A DNA stretch of 64,000 nt from Pontiella agarivorans (GTDB taxonomy: Bacteria; Verrucomicrobiota; Kiritimatiellia; Kiritimatiellales; Pontiellaceae), in contig NZ_JARVCO010000002.1 in assembly GCF_034531395.1 (NCBI RefSeq), positions 62,001 to 126,000 on the forward strand. Reading direction: 5' to 3'. Numbering within the stretch: position 1 is the first letter of the stretch; each line of letters starts with the position of its first letter. Shown here in pieces: positions 19,337-28,639 of this stretch. The notes under the pieces are model-generated. The model worked only from the letters and a program-made list of their open reading frames with translations, had not been told where the DNA came from and ran no database searches. Both the position numbers and the translations under genes were made by a program.

Positions 19337-22255
19337 ATGAAAAATATGAATATGAAATGGCTGCGTGTGGCGGGCTTGCTGCTGATCGTTATGAGCGGCA
19401 GTGCAGCAGCACAACCGGATGTGTTGAGCCGTTACAGCGGGGAGACGGTTTCGTTGAACGGCAAGTGGGAGCTGACGCTTGCCCCGGATGAGGCGCTGGG
19501 GAATCAGCCGGCTTATACGGTGCTGGATTTTAATGATTCCGTAAAATTGCCGGGAACCCTGACTGAGAATAAAAAGGGGATCCGAAATACGAACCGCGAT
19601 GAACAGAACCATTTGTCGCGGGAATTTATGTTTGAGGGAACGGCGTGGTATAAGCGACTGATTCACATTCCCAGGGATTGGAAAAATCGGCGGATCGTTC
19701 TGCGTCTGGAGCGCACGCGTAAAACGGCGGTTTGGCTGGATGGAACGTTGTTGGGCATTGATCCTTCACTGAGCACTGCACATGTGATTGACCTCGGGGA
19801 TGTTTCTCCGGGGAAGCATGAGCTGGTTGTTGCTGTTGATAATGTCATGGATGGTTCTCCGAACGGCCGCTCTCATATGAATGTTGAAGACACTCAGACC
19901 AACTGGAACGGGATGCTCGGTAAACTGCAATTGGAAGCAACGCCGAAGGTTTGGATTGAGCGGGTGCGCGTGTTTCCAGACATTGGAACCCGGCAGGCTA
20001 CGATGGAGCTGCTGCTGAAAAATAAACGCAATGGAAAACAGCGTGGGGAAATTCATATTGCCACCGAAAGTTTTAACAGTGCGCAAAAGGATGTTCCGCC
20101 AAGTGTTACGGTTCCGTTTGAATTCAATACGGAAACAACCACCGTGAAGGCTGTGGTTAAAATGGGCGAGGGTATGCTGCTCTGGGATGAATTTGATCCG
20201 GCGCTCTACCGCGCGATCATTACTCTAAAGCTGGTTGATGGGCAACAGCAGAAACTGGGCCGTACGTTCGGTATGCGCGATTTTACGCAAAACGGCTCCC
20301 AGTTTGTCATTAACGGAAAAACCACCTTCCTGCGCGGCAAGCACGATGCCTGCGTATTTCCGCTGACCGGTTATGCTCCGATGGAGGTGGAAGAATGGGT
20401 GCGGGTGCTGAAGATTGCAAAATCCTATGGCATCAACCACTACCGCTTTCACACGTGGTGCCCGCCCGAGGCGGCGTTGGCGGCGGCGGATCTTGTTGGC
20501 ATTTATATGCAACCGGAACTGCCTTGTTGGGGGGTTCTGTGGGAACAGGAACGGAATCTTAAAATCACCGATGTAAATGCTGTGGCTTTCGGTTCTGAAA
20601 AAACCGGAAAAGGGCGCAGGTTTTCGCCGGATATGGTCACCGAGGCCGAAGCTTTTTTTCATGAGGAAGGCCGGCGTATTCTGGATCAGTATGGTGATCA
20701 TGCATCGTTTGTGATGCTGGGGATCGGGAACGAATTAAAAGGCAATGTCACGGTCATGCAGCGGCTGGTGGACGGTTATCGCAAGGCTGATGATGATCGG
20801 CGTCTTTATACGCAGGGTTCCAACAATAATTTCCGCGATCCGAAAAAAGGTGCAACGGATGATTATTGGACCACCGTTCGCACTTCGACCAAAACGTGGA
20901 AGGAATATGACAACATTACCCGCACGTCCTATTCGGCTGCGGATCAGTTCGATTTCGGCCCGATCAACCATTTTCGTCCGTCCACCCGCGTTAATTTTTC
21001 CAAAGCGCTGGAAAATACCGACGTTCCGGTGATCGGGCACGAAACCGGACAGTACAGCTACTATCCGGATTACAACGAGCTTGAAAAGTATACGGGCGTA
21101 ACCAAGCCGTGGAACCTCGAACTGGGGCAGAAGCTGCTGAAAGAAAAGGGCATGTATGACCAATGGCCGGAGTTCTTCAAGGCGGCCGGAATCTGGGCAT
21201 CGATATTGTATTGCGAGGATATGGAATCCGGCATCCGTACGCCGGGCTTTGGCGGATTCCAGTTGCTGGATCTTCAGGACTTTCCGGGGCAGGGGACTGC
21301 GCTGGTTGGGCCGCTGAATGCATTCATGGAATCGAAGGGAACAATTACGCCTGAAAAATGGCGCGAATTTTCCGCACCCGTCACCCTGCTGGCCGGATTT
21401 GATATGTTCACTCTGACCGCGGGCGAAACCTTTACGGCCGATTTGAAGGTGGCCAACTATGGGCCGGCGGATGTGAATGGTATTCTTAAATGGAGGGTTC
21501 CAAACTTTGGAAAAGGATCGTTTGAGGTTCAGGCCGCACAGGGGGGAATTACCTCTGCCGGTCAAATTGATCTTAAGCTGCCGTTTGTTGAAAAAGCGGT
21601 GCGTACGAGCGTCGAGTTGGAGCTGAACGGCATGGTGAAATCATATCCGCTCTGGATCTATCCCCGGCCTGGAAAGCTGAATATTCCGGCGGATGTAACC
21701 GTGTCCCGCAAGCTGGATGAAGCAACGTTCCGGACCTTGGAAAACGGTGGGCGGGTGTTGTTGATTCCTGAACATGAAGCCATCAAGGAAAACAGTGTCG
21801 GCGGGCTTTTTATGACCGAATTCTGGTCGTTTACCATGTTTCGTAAAATTGCTCTGAACCGGGGCGTGGAACCTTCGGCCGGCACGCTGGGTCTGTTGAT
21901 TGATGAAGATCATCCGGCCCTGACCGGATTCCCGACGGAGTTCCATAGCAACTGGCAGTGGTGGGCTCCGGTCAAAAATTCGCGCCCGATCATTCTGGAC
22001 GATGCGCCGAAGGGCTATCGTCCGCTGGTCCAGAGCATCGACAATATGTGGCGCTCGCACAAATTGGGCACTTTATTTGAGTTCAAGGTGGGCCAGGGCC
22101 GCGTGCTGGTTAGCGCCATCGACCTGCCGGCGATTCAGGATACGGCGGAAGGGCATGCTCTTTATCAATCGTTACTGGACTATACGGGGTCGGATGCATT
22201 TAAGCCGGAAACTGCAATTACTGCTGATGCATTAGGGAAGCTGTTGGGCAAATAA
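19337..22255 (+). CDS. GH2 beta-galactosidase-like enzyme
   Basis: A 972-residue secreted GH2 protein. Signal peptide to AAAQP. Residues ~35-190 form the sugar-binding jelly roll (LNGKWELTL, AWYKRLIHIP, KTAVWLDG), ~200-320 the Ig-like domain, and ~330-650 the TIM barrel. Catalytic residues read as Glu466 (acid/base, in GIGNELKG) and Glu569 (nucleophile, in VIGHETGQYS). The ~300 C-terminal residues are longer than in small GH2 enzymes and contain a GATase/ThuA-like beta/alpha stretch (GGRVLLIPEHEA to GRVLVSAIDLP). It should remove terminal beta-galactose or a modified galactose from oligosaccharides. A hairpin after the stop may end this transcript. Confidence 0.85.
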   Translation: MKNMNMKWLRVAGLLLIVMSGSAAAQPDVLSRYSGETVSLNGKWELTLAPDEALGNQPAYTVLDFNDSVKLPGTLTENKKGIRNTNRDEQNHLSREFMFEGTAWYKRLIHIPRDWKNRRIVLRLERTRKTAVWLDGTLLGIDPSLSTAHVIDLGDVSPGKHELVVAVDNVMDGSPNGRSHMNVEDTQTNWNGMLGKLQLEATPKVWIERVRVFPDIGTRQATMELLLKNKRNGKQRGEIHIATESFNSAQKDVPPSVTVPFEFNTETTTVKAVVKMGEGMLLWDEFDPALYRAIITLKLVDGQQQKLGRTFGMRDFTQNGSQFVINGKTTFLRGKHDACVFPLTGYAPMEVEEWVRVLKIAKSYGINHYRFHTWCPPEAALAAADLVGIYMQPELPCWGVLWEQERNLKITDVNAVAFGSEKTGKGRRFSPDMVTEAEAFFHEEGRRILDQYGDHASFVMLGIGNELKGNVTVMQRLVDGYRKADDDRRLYTQGSNNNFRDPKKGATDDYWTTVRTSTKTWKEYDNITRTSYSAADQFDFGPINHFRPSTRVNFSKALENTDVPVIGHETGQYSYYPDYNELEKYTGVTKPWNLELGQKLLKEKGMYDQWPEFFKAAGIWASILYCEDMESGIRTPGFGGFQLLDLQDFPGQGTALVGPLNAFMESKGTITPEKWREFSAPVTLLAGFDMFTLTAGETFTADLKVANYGPADVNGILKWRVPNFGKGSFEVQAAQGGITSAGQIDLKLPFVEKAVRTSVELELNGMVKSYPLWIYPRPGKLNIPADVTVSRKLDEATFRTLENGGRVLLIPEHEAIKENSVGGLFMTEFWSFTMFRKIALNRGVEPSAGTLGLLIDEDHPALTGFPTEFHSNWQWWAPVKNSRPIILDDAPKGYRPLVQSIDNMWRSHKLGTLFEFKVGQGRVLVSAIDLPAIQDTAEGHALYQSLLDYTGSDAFKPETAITADALGKLLGK

Positions 22256-22269
22256 ACTGAAGTGCAGGG

Positions 22270-22322
22270 AAAATCAGAACCGTGTGGTATGGATTCTCTG
22301 TGCCACACGTATTTCAGATTTT
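22270..22322 (+). terminator. Stem-loop after the GH2 gene
   Basis: Nested inverted repeats: AAAATC (22270-22275) pairs with GATTTT (22317-22322), and CGTGTGG (22281-22287) pairs with CCACACG (22303-22309). There is an internal bulge and only a short T-run. A weak terminator or mRNA-stabilising hairpin between the GH2 and lyase genes. Confidence 0.45.
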
Positions 22323-22374
22323 ATGCTGAACGTTTTGTGCTGAATGGAAGGGCCGGAGCAAGGGACCAGAGGGT

Positions 22375-24282
22375 ATGAGAGGGCAGAGTGTCATATGTGG
22401 GCTGATGCTGGGGGCAAGTGTCATGGCGCCGGCCGCAGACGAGGTGTCTGAAAAGTTACAGTGGCTGTTGCCGAGGTTGAATATACCGGAAGTCGAGTCG
22501 GTTGAAGATCCGACTGAGCAGGCGGTCCGCCTCTTGAATTATTATAAAAACCGGACTTCGGTTACTCCGCCCGTTTCGACGGAATGGAGTACGGATATGC
22601 TTTCGGATAAAGATCTGAATTATGCGAATGACGCACTGAAGCATATTTTCGTGGGGCAACCCGCTTATGATTCCTATTTCTGCGGGGATGACATTAACTG
22701 GGCTTCCAGACCGGTTCCTGACAATGAGTGGGTCTGGCAATTGAACCGGATGTATTTCTGGAACGCGATGGGCAGGGTATATGCGGCGACCCGGGATGAG
22801 AAATATGCTGATGAGTGGACCCGGCAGCTGGTGCACTGGGTCAATAATAATCCGCGTGACGAGGAGCATGCCTATGCCTGGAGATCGATCGAAGCGGGCA
22901 AACGCGGACAGAGCTGGAGTTCGCTTTATTTTCAGTTTATTCAATCACCGCATTTTGATGAAGAAACCCTGGTCTGCTTTTTAAGCAGCTTGCATGACCA
23001 TGCCGATTTTCTGATGAAGAAATACCGGGCGGGCAGCAACTGGGCGCTGATGGAGGCGGAAGGATTGGCTTTTATCGCAATCCTTTTTCCGGAATTCAAG
23101 CGGGCAGAGCAGTGGCGTGCGGAAGCCATTCGCCGTTTTAATCAGGAAATTGAAGGGCAGGTTTATCCGGACGGACATCAGCGGGAGTTGGCAATGGGCT
23201 ATCACGTCGGGAGCATCAACTGGTTTTTCCGCACGTGGCGTCTGGCGAAACGGAACGGTTTGGAAGACGAGTTTTCGACATCCTATATGAACCGGATTGA
23301 GCGGATGTGCGAAGTGCCGATGAAGCTCTGTCTGCCGGATGGAACGAATGCGCAGTTTGGTGATGCATGGGCCGGAACGCCGGGGCAGTATGCCGGACGG
23401 TTTAAGGAGTGGTCCCAAATGTTCGGGCGGGCTGATTTCCTGTATATGGCCACAGCCGGTAAAGAGGGGCGTGCGCCGGACAAAACGGCTTTTGCTCTGC
23501 CGGACAGCGGGCTCTATTCCATGCGCAGCGGCTGGGATTCTGATGCGTTGGGCCTGGTTTTAAAGTGCGGTCCCGATGGCGGGAGTCATTGTCAGCGTGA
23601 TAACGGCACGTTTACACTGGCGGCCGGAGGGCGCACTCTGATGCCGGACTCCGGCAGTTACATGTATAATTCAGATAAAGAGGGACGCGCCTGGTTCCGC
23701 CAGACAAAGGTGCATCAGACACTGACGCTGAATGGGCAGAATATTGACTATGCGCCGAAACTGCTGAAATGGGAGCCGGGTGAGGGGCAGGACATTCTGG
23801 TGGTGGAAAACAAAAGCTATCCGAACCTGACGCATCGGCGGGCGGTCATCTTTGTCGATAAACGCTATTTTGTGATTGTCGATGAGGCGATCGGCCCGGC
23901 AACCGGAAACGTTGAAATTCATTTTCAGCTGGCTCCGGGCGGTGCGGTGTTCGATACGGCCGGTTTGTCGGTGAACTCCGATTTCAAGGATGGCTGGAAC
24001 GTTCTGGTGAAAGCGCATCCGCAGAAAGGTTTGGTGCTTGCAGAAGAGGAGGGGCAGGTTTCCTTTGTTTATGCTCGAAAAGAGAAACGGCCGGCTTTTT
24101 GTTATCGTTTGAAGAAGGAAGACGATCGGTCGGTTCGTTTGGTTACCCTTGTTGTTCCATACGAAAATGAGGAACCGGAAGTGTCGGTTCGGCGGTTGGA
24201 TGTTTCCGCTGCCGGAAACGGGGAACTGATGCTGGAGTTGAACGAAGGCGGGAAAACCAAAAACGTCGGGTTGCGGCTGTAG
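22375..24282 (+). CDS. Heparinase II/III-like polysaccharide lyase, secreted
   Basis: A 635-residue protein with a signal peptide to APAADE. Residues ~25-330 form an alpha/alpha-toroid, recognisable from GSNWALMEAEGL (Asn and Glu of the active cleft) and YPDGHQRELAMGYH (Gln, Glu, His). Residues ~370-635 are the beta-sandwich, with HCQRDNGTFTLAAGG followed by PDSGSYMY, a heparinase II/III family signature. Members cleave uronate-containing chains by beta-elimination (heparin, alginate, other acidic glycans). It is the only lyase candidate in the window and hints at uronate in the substrate. The start ATG at 22375 follows AGGGA by 9 nt. Last gene before a 576-bp gap. Confidence 0.78.
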   Translation: MRGQSVICGLMLGASVMAPAADEVSEKLQWLLPRLNIPEVESVEDPTEQAVRLLNYYKNRTSVTPPVSTEWSTDMLSDKDLNYANDALKHIFVGQPAYDSYFCGDDINWASRPVPDNEWVWQLNRMYFWNAMGRVYAATRDEKYADEWTRQLVHWVNNNPRDEEHAYAWRSIEAGKRGQSWSSLYFQFIQSPHFDEETLVCFLSSLHDHADFLMKKYRAGSNWALMEAEGLAFIAILFPEFKRAEQWRAEAIRRFNQEIEGQVYPDGHQRELAMGYHVGSINWFFRTWRLAKRNGLEDEFSTSYMNRIERMCEVPMKLCLPDGTNAQFGDAWAGTPGQYAGRFKEWSQMFGRADFLYMATAGKEGRAPDKTAFALPDSGLYSMRSGWDSDALGLVLKCGPDGGSHCQRDNGTFTLAAGGRTLMPDSGSYMYNSDKEGRAWFRQTKVHQTLTLNGQNIDYAPKLLKWEPGEGQDILVVENKSYPNLTHRRAVIFVDKRYFVIVDEAIGPATGNVEIHFQLAPGGAVFDTAGLSVNSDFKDGWNVLVKAHPQKGLVLAEEEGQVSFVYARKEKRPAFCYRLKKEDDRSVRLVTLVVPYENEEPEVSVRRLDVSAAGNGELMLELNEGGKTKNVGLRL

Positions 24283-24338
24283 TTTTTCTGAGATCGGGTG
24301 GGTGAAACGCGGGAATTGGATCGTGAAAAACTGTTTTC

Positions 24339-24472
24339 ATGAATCCTGATCCGACAAGCCGTCTTCAGGAAAAATACCCCTCTATGGACAGGATTACAGG
24401 CTGCAGCCGGTTTTTAACGACCGGCCGGATTATGCAGAGGTCAATTGGCTTCAAATGACCGGGAGGCCATGA
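24339..24472 (+). pseudogene. Frameshifted C-terminal remnant of an unidentified gene
   Basis: From 24339 one frame reads MNPDPTSRLQEKYP. At about 24378-24381 the sense continues one base out of phase as LYGQDYRLQPVFNDRPD then YAEVNWLQMTGRP and a TGA at 24470-24472. Both halves have coding-like composition and join into a plausible protein end, so this looks like the 3' remnant of a gene with a frameshift and no 5' part. I do not recognise the family. The rest of the 24283-24636 gap shows nothing else convincing. Confidence 0.45.
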
Positions 24473-24636
24473 AAAGGTGCGACTGAAATGTTCTGTGGTT
24501 GCCGCAGTGCGGGGACAACATTTTTCATACTTTGCGAATACCGCGAAGTCTCTGTTTCAATCTGTTTTTTTTTACTGAGGCTGCAAGGGGAGGCGGAGTG
24601 TCAGCAGCCGCTGAACCGCGGATTCGCCGGGGGTGC

Positions 24637-24717
24637 ACTATAATATATTGTAGTTTCTGCGCCGCCGGGACTACAGGTTGTATGTTTTGCTAATATCGCG
24701 CGGACCCTGTTTAAATG
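24637..24717 (+). promoter_or_regulatory. Conserved non-coding element, copy 2
   Basis: ACTAT (24637-24641), 8 nt, GTAGT (24650-24654), 15 nt, ACTACA (24670-24675), then TTTTGC (24685-24690), with the same spacing as copies 1 and 3. The distal block is weaker here: 24705-24717 matches TCATGTTCCAATG at 9 of 13 positions and is displaced by one base. It ends 141 nt before the GTG start of the modular beta-helix gene at 24859. Confidence 0.6.
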
Positions 24718-24858
24718 TAGCTGTTAAAAGAAGGCTTACGGGATGGATAACCACACGTGCGATCCCGTTTCGAGGATGCAGACTATGGACACCAAGTGAC
24801 CTTGAGTCATTCGTGGCAAACCTTCTTTTTAAGTTATAAAATAAAAGAGGTTGAGGCT

Positions 24859-27800
24859 GTGAATATTAAAATTATCGGTATTGGGATCAGTGTTTTATGC
24901 GCAAACTGGTCTTTTGCAACGTTGCTCGTAAACGGGAATATGTCATCGAACGATTATGCAACCGGGGGAAATAATATATCCTTTCAGGATGTTGACCAGG
25001 GCTGGGCGGTTAAATCAAAAAGCAATCTGGATTTTGATGCAAATCCCGGGAAAATGACCTGGGTCGGTCCCACAGCGACGTTGCTTGAGGATGCATTGAG
25101 TCAGGTCTGTTCCGTAGGTAATGCTTCGGGAGATACATTGACACTTTCATTCGACTGGACGGCGGGATCGGGGGCGACCTCCACCAATGTCTCTCTGGAA
25201 TACCAGGTCGTTGCCTGGACTACAAACTCCGTTCCCGGAGCAACGGATGTCATGATGAATAATATTAATGGCAACACCAAAAAGGTAACCGCTGTGGGGG
25301 GAGGGAACGTTTATGATCTGTTGAATGACGGGGTGTCGAGTTCGGGGACTTCAACATTCAGCTTTGATACCTTCGATGGAATTGCAGGTTCGAATGTGTC
25401 TGCGTCGATCGTTATCGATCTCAGTGATGATAGCGTCACCAATATAAACGATTATGATTTTATCGGTGTCCGTTTTCATATCGCAGGCGATAATTCTGAC
25501 CTGAGTGCTACAAACAGTACACTTGATAATGTAGAACTTACCGTTTCAGGCCCAACCAATACGTTGTTTCCACCCCGAACCGGGTTCTATACCGATTATA
25601 TCGATCTCGTGAGCGACACGGTGGATCTGGTGGCGGACTACGGGGCCGACGGTTCCGATGGCAACGATGATTCTGCCGCGCTGCAAGCGGCCATTGATGA
25701 CATGACCCTGTTGCCGAGGGGCGGGAAAATTATCATCCCGAGCGGAACCTTCTACTTTATGGGGGTATTTCTTAAAAACAATGTCCATCTGGAAGTGGAC
25801 CCGGAGGCCACGTTGATCTATCAGGATCCATCATCCGGCGGAACCATGTTCAGTATGGGGCTGTCCGGAAAAAATGAAGAAGCTCTGGTGGTCATATCAA
25901 ACGTCAGTATGCGGGCTTCTTCCGGTCGGTATACTGTGGATATGACTGAAGTGGCACCTAATCCAACGACCAAGGCGGCATTTGTTAACTGTAAGAATGT
26001 CAGCAATTTCATGGTGGCCGACGCTAATATTAAAGAAAACTATACGAGACTGTCCTCGATCACCCTGAATCTGGCCTCGCACAACGGGGAATACTTTCGG
26101 CCCCGCAACGGTCTGGTCAAAAATATCGATAATCAGCAAGGTCACTTTGGATACGGGCTTGTTCAATGTCAGGTGGGATACAACATTATGTTCACGAATC
26201 TGACAGGAACGGGCGGGGTGATACTTCGACTTGAATCAGGAGCTGATGAGGTTGCCGCCGCGCCGCAGTCCGTTAATATCGATCAGATTTTTGCCCGGGA
26301 TATTTCCGTCACCAACGGACACTATGCCCTTATGATGGGGCCGCATACGCGGGAGAATGGTCATGTGGATGCAGATGGAATCTATGCGGTTGGTTCGTTA
26401 AGAGCGGTTACCTGCGGCGGAGGATATGCCACGGATGAAGAAACTGCACTGGGTCAGACCCCCGGACATTTTGCGGATTCTTCGATTGTCAGAAATGTGC
26501 ATGCGGTATATGGAGCGACAACCGCGCAGCATAAAACAAAGAATTTTCATGCTGTTCCCTGTCAGCTCAGGGACAACATTTCGACCAATCCGTTCCCGTA
26601 TGACACTATCGCGCAGGAAATCTATCCGGGACCGTCCATTGCGGCCGCCCGAAACTCGGACCCGGATATTACCTTCACGAATGTGACCCAATCCGGTTTC
26701 GAGTATCAGCCCACGGCACTGATGTCCGGCGAACCGTGGGAAGAGCTGCTCGCTAAAAAAGCGGATCTCTACAGTGGCTGCAATGCGATTCCGGTGGATG
26801 GGGTGACCCTTTCTCAGACCGGTTTGAGTGTGTATGTGGCAACACGTGCGACGCTCAGTGCCACCGTTTCTCCGGCCAATGCAACGGACCAAACGGTGAA
26901 TTGGATCTCAGACGATCCGGAGGTGGCGATCGTCAGTGAAGACGGGGTGGTCACCGGTGTCGGTCCGGGGACTTGCACGATCACGGCGCGTTCCGTTGAC
27001 TGGGGCTGGTTTGATACCTGTTCCGTTACGGTTTCCGGAGGCGGGGGCGGCAGCTGGGCCCAGGTTTCGAGCAATGACTTTGAATCCGGGTGGGGCGACT
27101 GGGTTTCCGGAGGCGCTGATGCCATGATGTACACCAACATTCCGCTCTCTGCTGAAACGTATTATGCATGGGCTGACCAGTGCGTAAACCTGCGGGACGA
27201 TACAGCCTCATCGCATGTTCTGCTGAACAACCGTCTGGATGTAACCGGGTACAGTGATTTGCGCGTCGATCTGTCGCTTGTATCGCTTGGATTCACCTCA
27301 GGAGAAGCGCTTTACCTTGATTTCAGTCATGACGGAGGAACCAATTGGACCGAAGCCGGAGCCTTTGTTCATGGAGCCGACTTCAACAACAATATACGTG
27401 AAGAACTGAGATTTTCTGTTAACAGCGGAACCTTCGGTTTTACGGATGATGTAAAGCTGCGTCTCCGCAGCGGCGGGGCTGATTCGACTCATCAGCTCTA
27501 TATTGATAATGTGACGGTTTCCGGCAAAGACGGCTCCTGGATCGAACTGCTCGATGATGACTTTAAATCGGGTTTCGGAAACTGGGTTTCCGGAGGGGAA
27601 GATGCAACCCTCTATGAAAATATTGTGGCAACGTATCATGCGGTCGATTCGAAGTGCATCAATCTCCAGGATAATACTTCGACGTCGCATATGCGCCTTT
27701 CAAATCCGCTGAACCTGACGCATGCCGCAGCTCTGAAACTGGATTTTTTAATGCAGTCTTCCGGGTTTGGAAAATCTCATGAGCTGCTGGTGGAATTCAG

Positions 27801-28392
27801 CGATGACGACGGAATAACGTGGACCGCGGCGAAAAACTATCTGTATGATTTTGAATTCGAAAACGGGGAGCGAGAAGCATTTTCCCTTATTCTTGATGAT
27901 GAGAACTTCAACTTTACATCCAATGCCAACATTCGGATTCGCTGTAACGCGGCGAATGATAATGATGACGTGTACGTAGACCATGTGGTTATCTCAACAT
28001 TTACCCCGTCCGGCTGGGGACAATATCTCCACGACCATGGTCTGAGTGGTTTATCCACCAATGACACCGATAATGACGGTGCATCCGATATCTACGAATA
28101 TGCCCTCGGCGGAAATCCGACGAACGATACGGATACGGGTACGGCTCCATCTGTCATCTATCATCCGGACAACACCGTCAGCTATTCTCATCTTGAAGTC
28201 ACCGGCAGTAATCCCGGCATCACTTACATCAGCGAATGGACGGACGATCTGGTAACAGGGGGGTGGAGCAACTCGTGGGATGCCGTAAACAGTACGGATT
28301 CAGCCGATCCCGATTACCGTCGAATCGAACGGGAAATCGATGGCGATTCCCATGAACACCTGTTTTTTCGGCTGCAGATTGCTCAACCGTAG
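24859..28392 (+). CDS. Large modular secreted beta-helix protein, GH82 (iota-carrageenase)-like
   Basis: A 1177-residue protein. The GTG at 24859 has AGAGG 8 nt upstream and yields a clean signal peptide; the open frame further upstream runs through the leader and is not used. Order: an N-terminal beta-sandwich (~20-230) shared with the 41440 protein; a right-handed parallel beta-helix (~250-650) starting DLVADYGADGSDGNDD with the GG-x-x-LRLESG motif (Glu459) and MMGPH; a bacterial Ig-like domain (~655-725); two ~150-residue jelly-roll repeats (FESGWGDWVSGG, FKSGFGNWVSGG); and a C-terminal EY-x4-NPT module ending FFRLQIAQP, shared with two other proteins. The helix resembles iota-carrageenases, but the residue two after the Glu is Gly where that family has a catalytic Asp. 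It is probably an endo-acting depolymerase or glycan binder. Confidence 0.6.
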   Translation: MNIKIIGIGISVLCANWSFATLLVNGNMSSNDYATGGNNISFQDVDQGWAVKSKSNLDFDANPGKMTWVGPTATLLEDALSQVCSVGNASGDTLTLSFDWTAGSGATSTNVSLEYQVVAWTTNSVPGATDVMMNNINGNTKKVTAVGGGNVYDLLNDGVSSSGTSTFSFDTFDGIAGSNVSASIVIDLSDDSVTNINDYDFIGVRFHIAGDNSDLSATNSTLDNVELTVSGPTNTLFPPRTGFYTDYIDLVSDTVDLVADYGADGSDGNDDSAALQAAIDDMTLLPRGGKIIIPSGTFYFMGVFLKNNVHLEVDPEATLIYQDPSSGGTMFSMGLSGKNEEALVVISNVSMRASSGRYTVDMTEVAPNPTTKAAFVNCKNVSNFMVADANIKENYTRLSSITLNLASHNGEYFRPRNGLVKNIDNQQGHFGYGLVQCQVGYNIMFTNLTGTGGVILRLESGADEVAAAPQSVNIDQIFARDISVTNGHYALMMGPHTRENGHVDADGIYAVGSLRAVTCGGGYATDEETALGQTPGHFADSSIVRNVHAVYGATTAQHKTKNFHAVPCQLRDNISTNPFPYDTIAQEIYPGPSIAAARNSDPDITFTNVTQSGFEYQPTALMSGEPWEELLAKKADLYSGCNAIPVDGVTLSQTGLSVYVATRATLSATVSPANATDQTVNWISDDPEVAIVSEDGVVTGVGPGTCTITARSVDWGWFDTCSVTVSGGGGGSWAQVSSNDFESGWGDWVSGGADAMMYTNIPLSAETYYAWADQCVNLRDDTASSHVLLNNRLDVTGYSDLRVDLSLVSLGFTSGEALYLDFSHDGGTNWTEAGAFVHGADFNNNIREELRFSVNSGTFGFTDDVKLRLRSGGADSTHQLYIDNVTVSGKDGSWIELLDDDFKSGFGNWVSGGEDATLYENIVATYHAVDSKCINLQDNTSTSHMRLSNPLNLTHAAALKLDFLMQSSGFGKSHELLVEFSDDDGITWTAAKNYLYDFEFENGEREAFSLILDDENFNFTSNANIRIRCNAANDNDDVYVDHVVISTFTPSGWGQYLHDHGLSGLSTNDTDNDGASDIYEYALGGNPTNDTDTGTAPSVIYHPDNTVSYSHLEVTGSNPGITYISEWTDDLVTGGWSNSWDAVNSTDSADPDYRRIEREIDGDSHEHLFFRLQIAQP

Positions 28393-28447
28393 GCCGAAAA
28401 CCGGAAAAATCTGTATTCTCCGTCCGTGCGAAAAAGGCGGGGAGCCC

Positions 28448-28462
28448 TTCCAGGGACTGGAA
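28448..28462. repeat. TTCCA-N5-TGGAA dyad (intergenic copy)
   Basis: TTCCAGGGACTGGAA in the 28393-28639 gap, one of several TTCCA/TGGAA dyads in the window (others at 5457, 36677, 47541, 50534). The rest of this gap shows no gene and no clear promoter. Confidence 0.4.
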
Positions 28463-28639
28463 AAGCAGTCAGGAGGTTTGGGGAATACGGTGCCCAGTAT
28501 TCCGGGAGTACGATATCCGCATACTATTTTGGAGGAATAGCAGTACAGATTGTGTCGCTGTCGGCGTCCCTTAGAGAACTTATAGAGTGCAGTTTCACTG
28601 AGATATTGGTTGATGTGCCGCAAGGTCAGAGAGAAAAAC

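Noticed and set aside
24757-24858. Upstream extension of the modular beta-helix gene
   Set aside because: The frame is open, but it places 34 residues before a clean signal peptide and lacks a ribosome site; the GTG at 24859 fits better.
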